A stretch of DNA of 27,703 nucleotides from Bog-159 sp035541265 (GTDB lineage: Bacteria; Acidobacteriota; Terriglobia; Bryobacterales; Bryobacteraceae), in NCBI GenBank assembly GCA_035541265.1, contig DATKNQ010000114.1:1-27703 (forward strand), in the 5' to 3' direction. The notes beneath the pieces were generated by a model, which saw only the letters and a program-made list of their open reading frames with translations, made no database searches and was not told the origin of the DNA. Of this stretch, positions 18,266 through 25,757 are shown piece after piece. The translations under genes and the position numbers were made by a program. Within the stretch, counting starts at the first letter, position 1. The number at the start of each line of letters is the position of its first letter.

Positions 18266-20589
18266 CAGCTTCGCATCCGCAACAACAAATAGAGCCCGGT
18301 AAGCGAGAATATCGCGTCCGGAGACCAGGCCGCGATGGCCGGCGGCAACTGATTCACATCGCCGACCTTTTCGAACAGCAGGCCGATTCCCCAGTACGCG
18401 ACCGCGATCCCGATGCTGACGCCGATGCCCGCCATCGCGCCGCGGTTGCCTACCAGGAAGCTGAAGGGAATCGAAATCATCGCCATGATCAACGCGAACA
18501 GCGGCACCGAGAATTTCCGGTAGAACTGCACCCGCAACTTGACCGTGTTGAATCCGCTCTGCTGTAAGTCGCGGATGTAACTGTCCAGTTCCTGGAAGTT
18601 CATCTGCGAATCCTGCTTCACTTCTTTCAGGAAGTAATTGGGCGGCTCGTTCAATTCCGTAAATGTCGTCACCTGGAACGGCGTGAACGGTATGTTCTGC
18701 GCATGAAACTCGCGATACCAGCCGTTTTCGAATACCCAGGTCTTCAGTGACGGCTGCCAGTGCGCGCGCTCCGCCGAAATCTGGCGCACCAACTGGAAAG
18801 TATTCGGCTCCAGCTCGTAGACGATAACGCCGCCCATGATGTTCTCGGCCTGGTCGAAGTACTTGTAGTAATAAATGCGCGGCCCTTTGCCGAAAATCCA
18901 TTTGCGCTCGGGGCTGAGATATGTCTGCACCGGCCGGCCTTTGATTTCGTTGCGCAGCGCATCCTGCCTGCGATTGGCCTCGGGCACGTAGTAATGATCG
19001 AAGGCGAACAGCCCGCCGCTGAGCACGGTGCTCATCACCAGGATCGGAATAGCCAGGCGGTAAAGGCTGATGCCGCAGGCCTTGAACGCCGTCACTTCAT
19101 TATGCTTGGTCAGAACGCCGAAAGTCACCAGCACGCCCACCAGCACGCTGATCGGCAGCGTTTCATAGATCAGCCGCGGAGTGAGAAAGAAAAGATAAGT
19201 AAAAACCTTTGCCAGCGGAATCTTATTACGGACGATATCGCCGAGTAATTCAAAAAAGTTGTAAATCTGCGTCATCGAAACGAAGCTGGCAAGCAGTACG
19301 ACGAAATAGAAGACGAAGTTAGTCAGAATATAAGTATCGAGTATCTGGGGCAATAACGGCCACCGGAAGGTCCGGCTACGCGCGCCCTGTCCCGGCTCGA
19401 TAACGAACTTACCGCGCAGGCGGCTGAACGCCGCGGCCGATGCGTCCTTCAAGGCGCCGACGAAATCCCTGCCGCCGGGTTTCTCCATCATCGCCACGGT
19501 GACGATGCCGGCCACCAGAAACACCGCGTTCGGCAGCCACAACGCGACTTCCACCCGCAGCGCCCGTTGGCGCGCCAGGCCGACCAGCGTGATAAAAGCC
19601 AGGTAGTAGCAGAAGAACGCCAGAAAGACGGCGGTGACGTATCCGCCTGACTTGCCGCCCTTGCGCGAAGAGACACCTAGCGGGATGCCGACCAGCGCCA
19701 GCACCAGGCAGCCGAAGGGCAGTGCCAGGCGGCGATGGAGCTCGATGCGCGCCTCCACCCAATCCGGTCCGGTGGCCGAATAGCGGCTCAGTTCGCGTGT
19801 GTTCATTTCGCTGAAGGGCCGCCGCGCGGCCGGTTCGGGAGGCGCGGCGTAGAGTGCTTGATCGCCGCGCGGGAAAAAGCTGTCGTAACCTTTCCGGTCC
19901 TTGCCCATCTCGTGCGTCGCGGCATCCCGCATGGAGAGCTGAATGCGGTTATGCACCGGATCGGGAACGGCGATCGCCTCGCGCGCCACGGTGATGAGCG
20001 GTCCTTCCGCCTGGTCGCGCATGCCGCTGGTGCGCTGCTCGGGCGGCGTCAGGTCCGCCAGAAAGACATTGCGCCAGAGCACTACCGCTCCGGGCCGCAC
20101 GTCGCCCACGTACAGAATCGTGTTGGGGAATTGCTCGTCGAAGACGCGCGGTTCGATATCGGCGCTCACGGCGGAAGCCGAGAGCTTGTCCATGGCGTCC
20201 TTGCTGAGCCGCACGGAGAGGGGCGTGAGACGCAGCGTCATCGCTCCGGCCACCAGCATGGCGATGAATGCAAATACCATCACCGGCGGCACTACCCGCC
20301 GGCTGGAGACTCCGGCCGCGCGCATCGCGGTGATTTCGCCATCGGTCGCCAGGCGGCCCAGGCCCACGAGGATGCCGACCAGCGTGCCGAAGGGAATCGT
20401 CAGGGGCAGCAGTGGCGGCAATGACAGCGCAAACAGATACAGGATCGTCGACGGACCCGGCGAGGTGCGCACCAGCACTTCGAACAGCTTGCCCACGCCT
20501 TGCAGGAAAATGATCGCGGTGGCCAGCGCCGTTCCCAGTACGGCGCTCGACAGGATCTCGCGAAAGATGTAACGGCTTAGGATCCGCAT
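18265..20589 (-). CDS. Fused LptF-LptG lipopolysaccharide export permease
   Basis: LptF and LptG normally are two separate proteins of about 360 residues that form the membrane part of the LptB2FG ABC transporter extracting LPS from the inner membrane. Here 774 residues contain both. The N-terminal unit (about 1-370) has three membrane segments, a periplasmic jelly-roll (about 120-280), the MNTRELSRY element and three more segments. A linker (about 371-411) follows. The C-terminal unit (about 412-774) starts ILDTYILTNFVFYFVVLLASF, has its own jelly-roll (about 540-660) and three final segments. The frame is continuous. The start ATG is 2 nt after the stop of the upstream TldD-like gene. No LptB ATPase is encoded in the window. 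Confidence 0.93.
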   Translation of the reverse strand: MRILSRYIFREILSSAVLGTALATAIIFLQGVGKLFEVLVRTSPGPSTILYLFALSLPPLLPLTIPFGTLVGILVGLGRLATDGEITAMRAAGVSSRRVVPPVMVFAFIAMLVAGAMTLRLTPLSVRLSKDAMDKLSASAVSADIEPRVFDEQFPNTILYVGDVRPGAVVLWRNVFLADLTPPEQRTSGMRDQAEGPLITVAREAIAVPDPVHNRIQLSMRDAATHEMGKDRKGYDSFFPRGDQALYAAPPEPAARRPFSEMNTRELSRYSATGPDWVEARIELHRRLALPFGCLVLALVGIPLGVSSRKGGKSGGYVTAVFLAFFCYYLAFITLVGLARQRALRVEVALWLPNAVFLVAGIVTVAMMEKPGGRDFVGALKDASAAAFSRLRGKFVIEPGQGARSRTFRWPLLPQILDTYILTNFVFYFVVLLASFVSMTQIYNFFELLGDIVRNKIPLAKVFTYLFFLTPRLIYETLPISVLVGVLVTFGVLTKHNEVTAFKACGISLYRLAIPILVMSTVLSGGLFAFDHYYVPEANRRQDALRNEIKGRPVQTYLSPERKWIFGKGPRIYYYKYFDQAENIMGGVIVYELEPNTFQLVRQISAERAHWQPSLKTWVFENGWYREFHAQNIPFTPFQVTTFTELNEPPNYFLKEVKQDSQMNFQELDSYIRDLQQSGFNTVKLRVQFYRKFSVPLFALIMAMISIPFSFLVGNRGAMAGIGVSIGIAVAYWGIGLLFEKVGDVNQLPPAIAAWSPDAIFSLTGLYLLLRMRS

Positions 20590-20591
20590 CG

Positions 20592-22349
20592 CTATTTTGG
20601 GCCCGTCTCGAGATCCGGCGGCGGCACGACCGGCAGCTTCGGCAATTCCTCTTCGCCGGGGCGCAAATCCAGATCGTCAACCAGCACCGAGGGCGCAATC
20701 ACGCTGCTTTCCGCCACGAAACTGGCGCCGCCGATCAGGGCCAGCGGCGCGTCATTGTTCAGAAACTCGAATACATTATTATCGTCGCCGGCGGCCAGGA
20801 TGTCTTTCAGCGATCGCGCGTCCAGACCGCGAAATCGCAGGTCGCGCACCAGTTCCTCGCGGCCGTCCGGATAGATCCGGTACGCCAGCACGGGCGAGCT
20901 CACCATGTGACCGCCATCTTGCCGGTTTTCGCCCAGCAGGCGGCGGATTTCGGCAACGGAAGCCGACGAGGGAAAATCGAGCCTGCGCACGAGCACCCCG
21001 TAAGGTTTGCCGCGCTGCTTGCAGATCTCGATCAGCTTGCGCTTCAACTCCGGCGCCGGCGACGTTTCCGATGCCCGCACGAACAGATTGCTAATCGCCC
21101 CGGCATTCGCGCCGAATGCGCCCGGCAGGCGGGCCCGGCCGTTTGATCCCGCGAATCCGGGCATCGGCTGGCGGGTCAGGAGAAACGTCTTCAGCACCCC
21201 CTTTTCCACCAGCGTCAGCGGAACGGGAGCCATGCCTTCGCGATCCACTTCGTAGCTGCCGAACAACGGGCGGCCCTGCCATTCCTTCTGCGCCGGATCG
21301 TCCACCACGTCCATCCACTCGGGCAGAATCCGCGCGCCCTGGCGGCCCTGCAATTCGCTCACGCGCGTGAGGAAATTGCTGCGCCCCGGATCGGCGACCG
21401 GCCGCCGCGTCAGCGCCAGGTTTCCGCCCAACACCTCGGCGAACAGTTGCGCGGCGGCGCGCCCCTCAAAAAGCACCGGGCCGGTGTATTCGTCGCCCCG
21501 CGGCGCGCCTGCCACGGCCGTTACATCCGCGGCCAGAGCCGTTACACCGCGCCGCAGTTCGGCTTCGGACGGCATCCGCCCGAAGTCCAGCGCATGAAAG
21601 ACAACCGCGTCGTGCAGCAGCATGCCGTCCGGCGCCTGCGCTTCCGCGCGCGCCAGCAGGAAGATCAAGTGCTCCGGAATGCGGACCTCGGTGCCTTCCG
21701 AATTCATGTAGTAGTGCGCGGACGCCACCGCGTGCACTTCCACGCTCGATGCCCGCAGCGCCGGATATGCTTCGAAGATCGCCGAAAGCGACCGCACGCG
21801 GGCCGACCATGCATCTTCGTCCAGCGGCACGTGCCGGATTTCGAGTACCTTCTTGAGCGGGGGAGCCGGGGCGAAATCGTCCAATGGCTCGCTGACCGCG
21901 ATGTTCTTCAGCGCAGCCCGCTTACGCGCAATGGCTTCTACCGCGCCTTTGTACGCGCTGTCGGTGGCGAGCCAAAGATCGCGGCGCAGCGCCTCGTACG
22001 AGTTCTCGATCGGAAAGCGCGCGATATCGTAGTGCGCGCCGGCATGCGGGCTGCCCAGATAGTCTGTGTTATCGAACTTCGGGTCGCCCACCCGTACGTT
22101 GATCTCGGGAACCCGGAAGCGGTCGTGCCGCACCGATAACAAGCCGCCCAGCGTCGCCGCCGCCTCGAAACTGTCAGCGTCCTCGATGGTGTATTCGATG
22201 AAGTAAGGCGCTTCGAGCGCGAGCATCTTCAAACCGCGCGACCGCTCCAGTTCGTCGCGCATGGCGCGCAAGAGTGTGTCGCCGGACGTTTGCGCCAGTG
22301 CGATCGAGGCGATGAGGGCCACGAGCGGCACGCACTTCAGCCGTCTCAC
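20592..22349 (-). CDS. Exported TldD-like protein with degenerate zinc site (TldE-like partner)
   Basis: A 585-residue homologue of the TldD/PmbA (peptidase U62) fold and paralogue of the next gene upstream. Shared blocks are YF(I/L)xYxxxxxDxxxxxATLG, DNxxY, the Trp-Thr-Ala-Arg-Val-Arg-like region, SSV and NSEG, the LFxGRAAA helix and YRIYPDGR. A signal peptide is visible (residues 1-19, ending ALAQ). Where the partner has the HExxxH zinc motif this protein has AEVLGG (304-309), keeping only Glu, and the C-terminal metal Cys region reads FLNNDAPLALIGG with no Cys. It is therefore probably not a peptidase, as in TldE of the TldD/TldE heterodimer. Start is GTG overlapping the upstream stop (GTGA). 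Confidence 0.9.
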   Translation of the reverse strand: MRRLKCVPLVALIASIALAQTSGDTLLRAMRDELERSRGLKMLALEAPYFIEYTIEDADSFEAAATLGGLLSVRHDRFRVPEINVRVGDPKFDNTDYLGSPHAGAHYDIARFPIENSYEALRRDLWLATDSAYKGAVEAIARKRAALKNIAVSEPLDDFAPAPPLKKVLEIRHVPLDEDAWSARVRSLSAIFEAYPALRASSVEVHAVASAHYYMNSEGTEVRIPEHLIFLLARAEAQAPDGMLLHDAVVFHALDFGRMPSEAELRRGVTALAADVTAVAGAPRGDEYTGPVLFEGRAAAQLFAEVLGGNLALTRRPVADPGRSNFLTRVSELQGRQGARILPEWMDVVDDPAQKEWQGRPLFGSYEVDREGMAPVPLTLVEKGVLKTFLLTRQPMPGFAGSNGRARLPGAFGANAGAISNLFVRASETSPAPELKRKLIEICKQRGKPYGVLVRRLDFPSSASVAEIRRLLGENRQDGGHMVSSPVLAYRIYPDGREELVRDLRFRGLDARSLKDILAAGDDNNVFEFLNNDAPLALIGGASFVAESSVIAPSVLVDDLDLRPGEEELPKLPVVPPPDLETGPK

Positions 22350-24019
22350 TCGACCCCCGTCTGGGTCGGAAACGGCAGCAAGGGCGGCCGGTCCTGCGAC
22401 TTGCTGCGTTTCTCGATTTCGATCTCCGAAACCAGAATGGCCGGCGATACCGCCGATACCGGCACGCTGCCGGATTCGGCCCCGCAGTAGCCGTTGAAGA
22501 CTTCCGGCTTATCGGACGTAGCGACGATCTTGCCAAAGCTCGCCAGCGGCGTTCCCACGATGTCTGCGCCCCGAATCAGCTCGTCGGGTCGTCCATCCGG
22601 GTAGACTTTGTAGACCAGGATCGGCACCACCTTGAAAGCTTGGACTCCCTGCCGCCCGGTGTTGGTTACGCCGCCGGTCACATCCTCAAAGTACAATCCA
22701 TAGGCCTTATTCTGGCGCTTGATCTCTTCGATCAACATGGCGCGCAGGCGCGCGCCGGGCACCGCGCGCTTGGACTCGACCAGCAGGTTCGACTGCCGCG
22801 CGACTACCTCGTATCCGGGCTGCCGGCGGCCGTGGCCGTTCGAATGATCGAATCCGCTGATCGGCGATCGCGACATCAGGAACGCTTTCAGCACGCCGTC
22901 GTCGACCACGGTCACGGGCCGCGCGGCAACGCCTTCGTCATCGTAGGTGTACCAGCCGTTCAATTCGATGCCGCCGACCTTCTTGCGTGCCGGATCGAAA
23001 ATCACCGAAAGAAAGTCCGGCAGCACGGGGCTGCCGGCGCTTTTGGTGAAGGTCTGTCCTTCGGCTTCATCTTTCTGCCGGTGTCCTTCCACCCGGTGGC
23101 CGAATATCTCGTGGAAGAAAACCGCCGCCGCGCGTCCGGAGAAAATCGCGGGGCCCGCGAAGGGCTCGGCCTCAGGCGCGAGCAGCAGCGCTTTCAGATT
23201 CCTGGCGACACGATCCACGGCGTGCGAAATCTCCGCATCGCCCGGCAGACCGCCAGGATCGCTGGCTTCGAATGTCTCGTTCGTTTCCAGGTCGGCGCCG
23301 TCCATGGCTTTCGCTTGCGCGCTTACAATCACACGCGCAAATCCCCGCCCGAACTGCAGGCGGCTGCCTTCGCTGTTGACGAAATACTTGGTCTCGTCCT
23401 CATACAAGACCGCAACGCTGGATGTCAGAATCTCGGGATAATCGCTGAATTTGGCGGAGAGCTTGCGCACGCGCGCAGTCCACTGCCCGGTTGGAAATTG
23501 CGCGTGCCGGGTGGCTGCCACGCGCTCGGCCGGCTCTTCGCTGGAGAAGTCGCTGGAGGCATCCTCCTCGGCCACCTTTACTTCGGCGTTGGTGCGGATC
23601 TTGATCAGGCGCTGTGCCGCCAACCTGTAGGCGCGATCGGTTTCGAGCCAGATGCGGTGCTTGATGGCGGCGGGCTGATCCTCGAAAGTAAGCGGCGCGC
23701 CGGAAGTGAATTGCGCGCGCTCTCCGCGGACGCGGTGATAATTGTCCAGTTGGGGCGTGCCGACGCGCACGCACACATCCAGCCGGCGGCTCTTCGACTG
23801 TCCGTTGCCAGTCACGGCGCCCAGTGTCGCCGATACTCCATGGAAGTCCTCTTCGGTGACTTCGTATGCCAGAAAATAGGGGGCAGGGTCCGCTTTGCTT
23901 CTGAGTACCGTGAAATTGCGGTGCAATTCCTCGCTCATGGCGTTCAGCAGAACCGGCGACTGAGCCTGCGCCGACGCCGCAAAGCACAGAAAGACAACCC
24001 CGAGAAATCGGCTTCCCAC
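22346..24019 (-). CDS. Exported TldD-like zinc metalloprotease
   Basis: A 557-residue protein of the TldD/PmbA family, which degrades or trims peptides (for example microcin precursors) in the cytoplasm of other bacteria. Here a clear signal peptide (MGSRFLGVVFLCFAASAQAQ) indicates export. The zinc motif HEIFGH is intact (H303, E304, H308) within HEIFGHRVEGH, and a Cys at 512 in GYCGAESGSVPVSAVSPAIL matches the third metal ligand region of TldD. The product should be an active periplasmic or outer-membrane-associated peptidase. It heads a four-gene operon and overlaps its degenerate paralogue by 4 nt. Start is GTG at 24019; no ribosome site is evident, but a -10 box lies just upstream. Confidence 0.93.
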   Translation of the reverse strand: MGSRFLGVVFLCFAASAQAQSPVLLNAMSEELHRNFTVLRSKADPAPYFLAYEVTEEDFHGVSATLGAVTGNGQSKSRRLDVCVRVGTPQLDNYHRVRGERAQFTSGAPLTFEDQPAAIKHRIWLETDRAYRLAAQRLIKIRTNAEVKVAEEDASSDFSSEEPAERVAATRHAQFPTGQWTARVRKLSAKFSDYPEILTSSVAVLYEDETKYFVNSEGSRLQFGRGFARVIVSAQAKAMDGADLETNETFEASDPGGLPGDAEISHAVDRVARNLKALLLAPEAEPFAGPAIFSGRAAAVFFHEIFGHRVEGHRQKDEAEGQTFTKSAGSPVLPDFLSVIFDPARKKVGGIELNGWYTYDDEGVAARPVTVVDDGVLKAFLMSRSPISGFDHSNGHGRRQPGYEVVARQSNLLVESKRAVPGARLRAMLIEEIKRQNKAYGLYFEDVTGGVTNTGRQGVQAFKVVPILVYKVYPDGRPDELIRGADIVGTPLASFGKIVATSDKPEVFNGYCGAESGSVPVSAVSPAILVSEIEIEKRSKSQDRPPLLPFPTQTGVE

Positions 24020-24028
24020 GAGATTAAC

Positions 24029-24037
24029 AGCATAGCA
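24029..24037 (-). promoter_or_regulatory. Extended -10 promoter of the TldD/LptFG operon
   Basis: On the minus strand TG-C-TATGCT (24037-24029) puts the predicted +1 near 24022, three bases before the GTG start at 24019, with no Shine-Dalgarno sequence. No good -35 is seen; the extended -10 may compensate. Confidence 0.45.
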
Positions 24038-24132
24038 TGCGGTGGGAAACGCCCCCTTAGTTCGCGTCTCGATGGTCGCCGGAGGCCGCTTGTGTAACAG
24101 ACATCACGAATGTGGAGAGCTTTACAAACTCG

Positions 24133-24162
24133 TTGACCCTTTTTCCCCGCCTATGGTATAAG
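24133..24162 (+). promoter_or_regulatory. Sigma70-type promoter of the glycoside hydrolase gene
   Basis: TTGACC (24133-24138), 18-bp spacer, TATAAG (24157-24162). The predicted +1 near 24169 leaves a 5' leader of about 16 nt containing only the ribosome site. Confidence 0.7.
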
Positions 24163-24172
24163 TGTCTGACAC

Positions 24173-24178
24173 AGGAGG
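24173..24178 (+). promoter_or_regulatory. Strong ribosome binding site fixing a TTG start
   Basis: AGGAGG (extended to AGGAGGGG) stands 6 nt before the TTG at 24185. It is the strongest Shine-Dalgarno sequence noticed and supports the TTG start, which begins a signal peptide. Confidence 0.8.
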
Positions 24179-24184
24179 GGTAGG

Positions 24185-25738
24185 TTGTTCCGCGTTTTAC
24201 TGCTTTTAGCCGCCGTAGCGACCGCACTTGCCCAGGGCACCCAACCCTTGCAGATCCGGGTGGAAACATCCGACGCCACGCCTCTTGCGCTTGGATTTAG
24301 CGGCCTCAACCAGGCCCAACCGCGCGACGGTGTCGAATATTTCGATCCGAAGTTCGTGGCTGCCTCCATTCCGCTGAAAGCGGGGTGGGTGCGATTCCCG
24401 GGCGGCACAGTGTCTCTGGCTTACGACTGGAACCCCGCCGATCCTACAGGCGGCCATATCAACAGCGCTTGGATGAATTACCTCATCGGCGGCAATCCGC
24501 CGCTCGTTTCCGGCCAGTCCGCCGGCATCCTGACCGTCTCTCAGCAATTGACGCAAGCTAAAGGCGGTGTCTATCTCTCCGACTTTGTGAATTTCGCCAA
24601 AGCGCTGAACGCTTCGGCGATTGTCACGTTTAATAGTTACACCGATACGGATCCAGGCAGCGCCACGCTGATGGCGCAGGCGGTCCAAAGCTCCGGATTG
24701 AACGTGCTCGAATGGGAGCTGTCAAACGAGGCGGATCTCTACCCCAGTATTTATCCCTCGGCCGGCGCTTATGCTTCCACGGTGTATAATCCTTACTACC
24801 TCAATATCGTGGGAGTCCTTCCCGGCGCCAATGTGGGTCTATTCTCGGCCGGTCAATTCACCGGCTCTAACATCGATTACGCGACGTGGGACAATCAACT
24901 GGCTAGTTACACACCGAGATACTGGAATGCATCCTCGATCCATATTTATCCAATAACCAGCATCCAAACGGCGCAGACCACGATGCAGACTTTGAACGGC
25001 ATCCTGGCGCACGGCAGTACAGACTATATCAATTCTTACCTGGCGCCACTGGTGGGAGCGAGTACGCCGATTTACATTACCGAGTTCAACTGCTGCACGG
25101 AATATGGGAATAAGTTTCTAAGTTATCTGTACAACGGCATCTTTCTGGCGGAATACATCATGCGGCTGTCGTCGCTGCCGGAGGTGAAGGCCGTGGGAAT
25201 TAATTCGCTCTACACCGATAACTCCGACTATCACGGCCTGATTCAATCCGTGAACGACTTTGAAGGTTACCTGATCGGCCAGGTCACGGCGAACCCGAAC
25301 TTCTCCACCAATACAGCGACCAATCCGAACACGCAGTTTCAGTTCTACACTTCCGCGCCGGGGCTGGCGATGCAAGTGGCGAACCTGGCCATTAACAGCA
25401 GCGTCAACCTGTGGCCCACGACCGTGATGGGCGGGCTGACGGTGAATATTATCGGCTACGACGGCCAGCCGATTCCCTCGGTCTACGCGCAGGCGTATAA
25501 GGCGAGCAATGGCGCCAACTACCTTCTGGTCACCAACAAGGCGGCCGAAGGGCAGGCGGCCACGCTGGTGGTCAACGGCGCGCAGCTTAAGGGAAACGTG
25601 ACCATGACGTATGTGGGCAATCCCAGCGCCCTGGCGGCCAACAGCGCGACGAACCAAAACAACGTACAGATTCAGACCAAGACTTCGACGAACCCCATCT
25701 ACCTGCCGGCGTACAGCGTGACCTGCGTGACTCTCTAA
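24185..25738 (+). CDS. Secreted glycoside hydrolase, clan GH-A-like (GH51/GH79/GH39-like)
   Basis: A 517-residue protein with a signal peptide (MFRVLLLLAAVATALAQ). The body resembles a (beta/alpha)8 glycosidase: an RFPGG motif (about 70-74) as in GH51/GH79 enzymes, a putative acid/base in WELSNEADL (N181-E182), a strand ending SIHIYP (251-256), and a putative nucleophile E300 in IYITEFNCC. The C-terminal 120 residues look like an all-beta domain. The pair Asn-Glu and the late Glu fit retaining clan GH-A enzymes such as arabinofuranosidases or beta-glucuronidases, but the exact family and substrate are uncertain. It is transcribed divergently from the TldD operon, with promoters within about 150 bp of each other. 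Confidence 0.75.
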   Translation: MFRVLLLLAAVATALAQGTQPLQIRVETSDATPLALGFSGLNQAQPRDGVEYFDPKFVAASIPLKAGWVRFPGGTVSLAYDWNPADPTGGHINSAWMNYLIGGNPPLVSGQSAGILTVSQQLTQAKGGVYLSDFVNFAKALNASAIVTFNSYTDTDPGSATLMAQAVQSSGLNVLEWELSNEADLYPSIYPSAGAYASTVYNPYYLNIVGVLPGANVGLFSAGQFTGSNIDYATWDNQLASYTPRYWNASSIHIYPITSIQTAQTTMQTLNGILAHGSTDYINSYLAPLVGASTPIYITEFNCCTEYGNKFLSYLYNGIFLAEYIMRLSSLPEVKAVGINSLYTDNSDYHGLIQSVNDFEGYLIGQVTANPNFSTNTATNPNTQFQFYTSAPGLAMQVANLAINSSVNLWPTTVMGGLTVNIIGYDGQPIPSVYAQAYKASNGANYLLVTNKAAEGQAATLVVNGAQLKGNVTMTYVGNPSALAANSATNQNNVQIQTKTSTNPIYLPAYSVTCVTL

Positions 25739-25744
25739 GGCTTG

Positions 25745-25756
25745 CTACCATGGTAG
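25745..25756. repeat. Perfect 12-bp palindrome CTACCATGGTAG
   Basis: It lies between the glycosidase stop and the apparent CTG start of nfo, one base before that start. The ATG inside it opens a different frame that stops after 11 codons. It may be a regulator site or chance. Confidence 0.4.
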
Positions 25757-25757
25757 T

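Noticed and set aside
18266..18901. N-terminal extension of the sugar isomerase to about 498 residues
   Set aside because: The extension lies entirely inside lptFG in another frame. The family-like N-terminus starts at the ATG at 18265, which is coupled to the lptFG stop.
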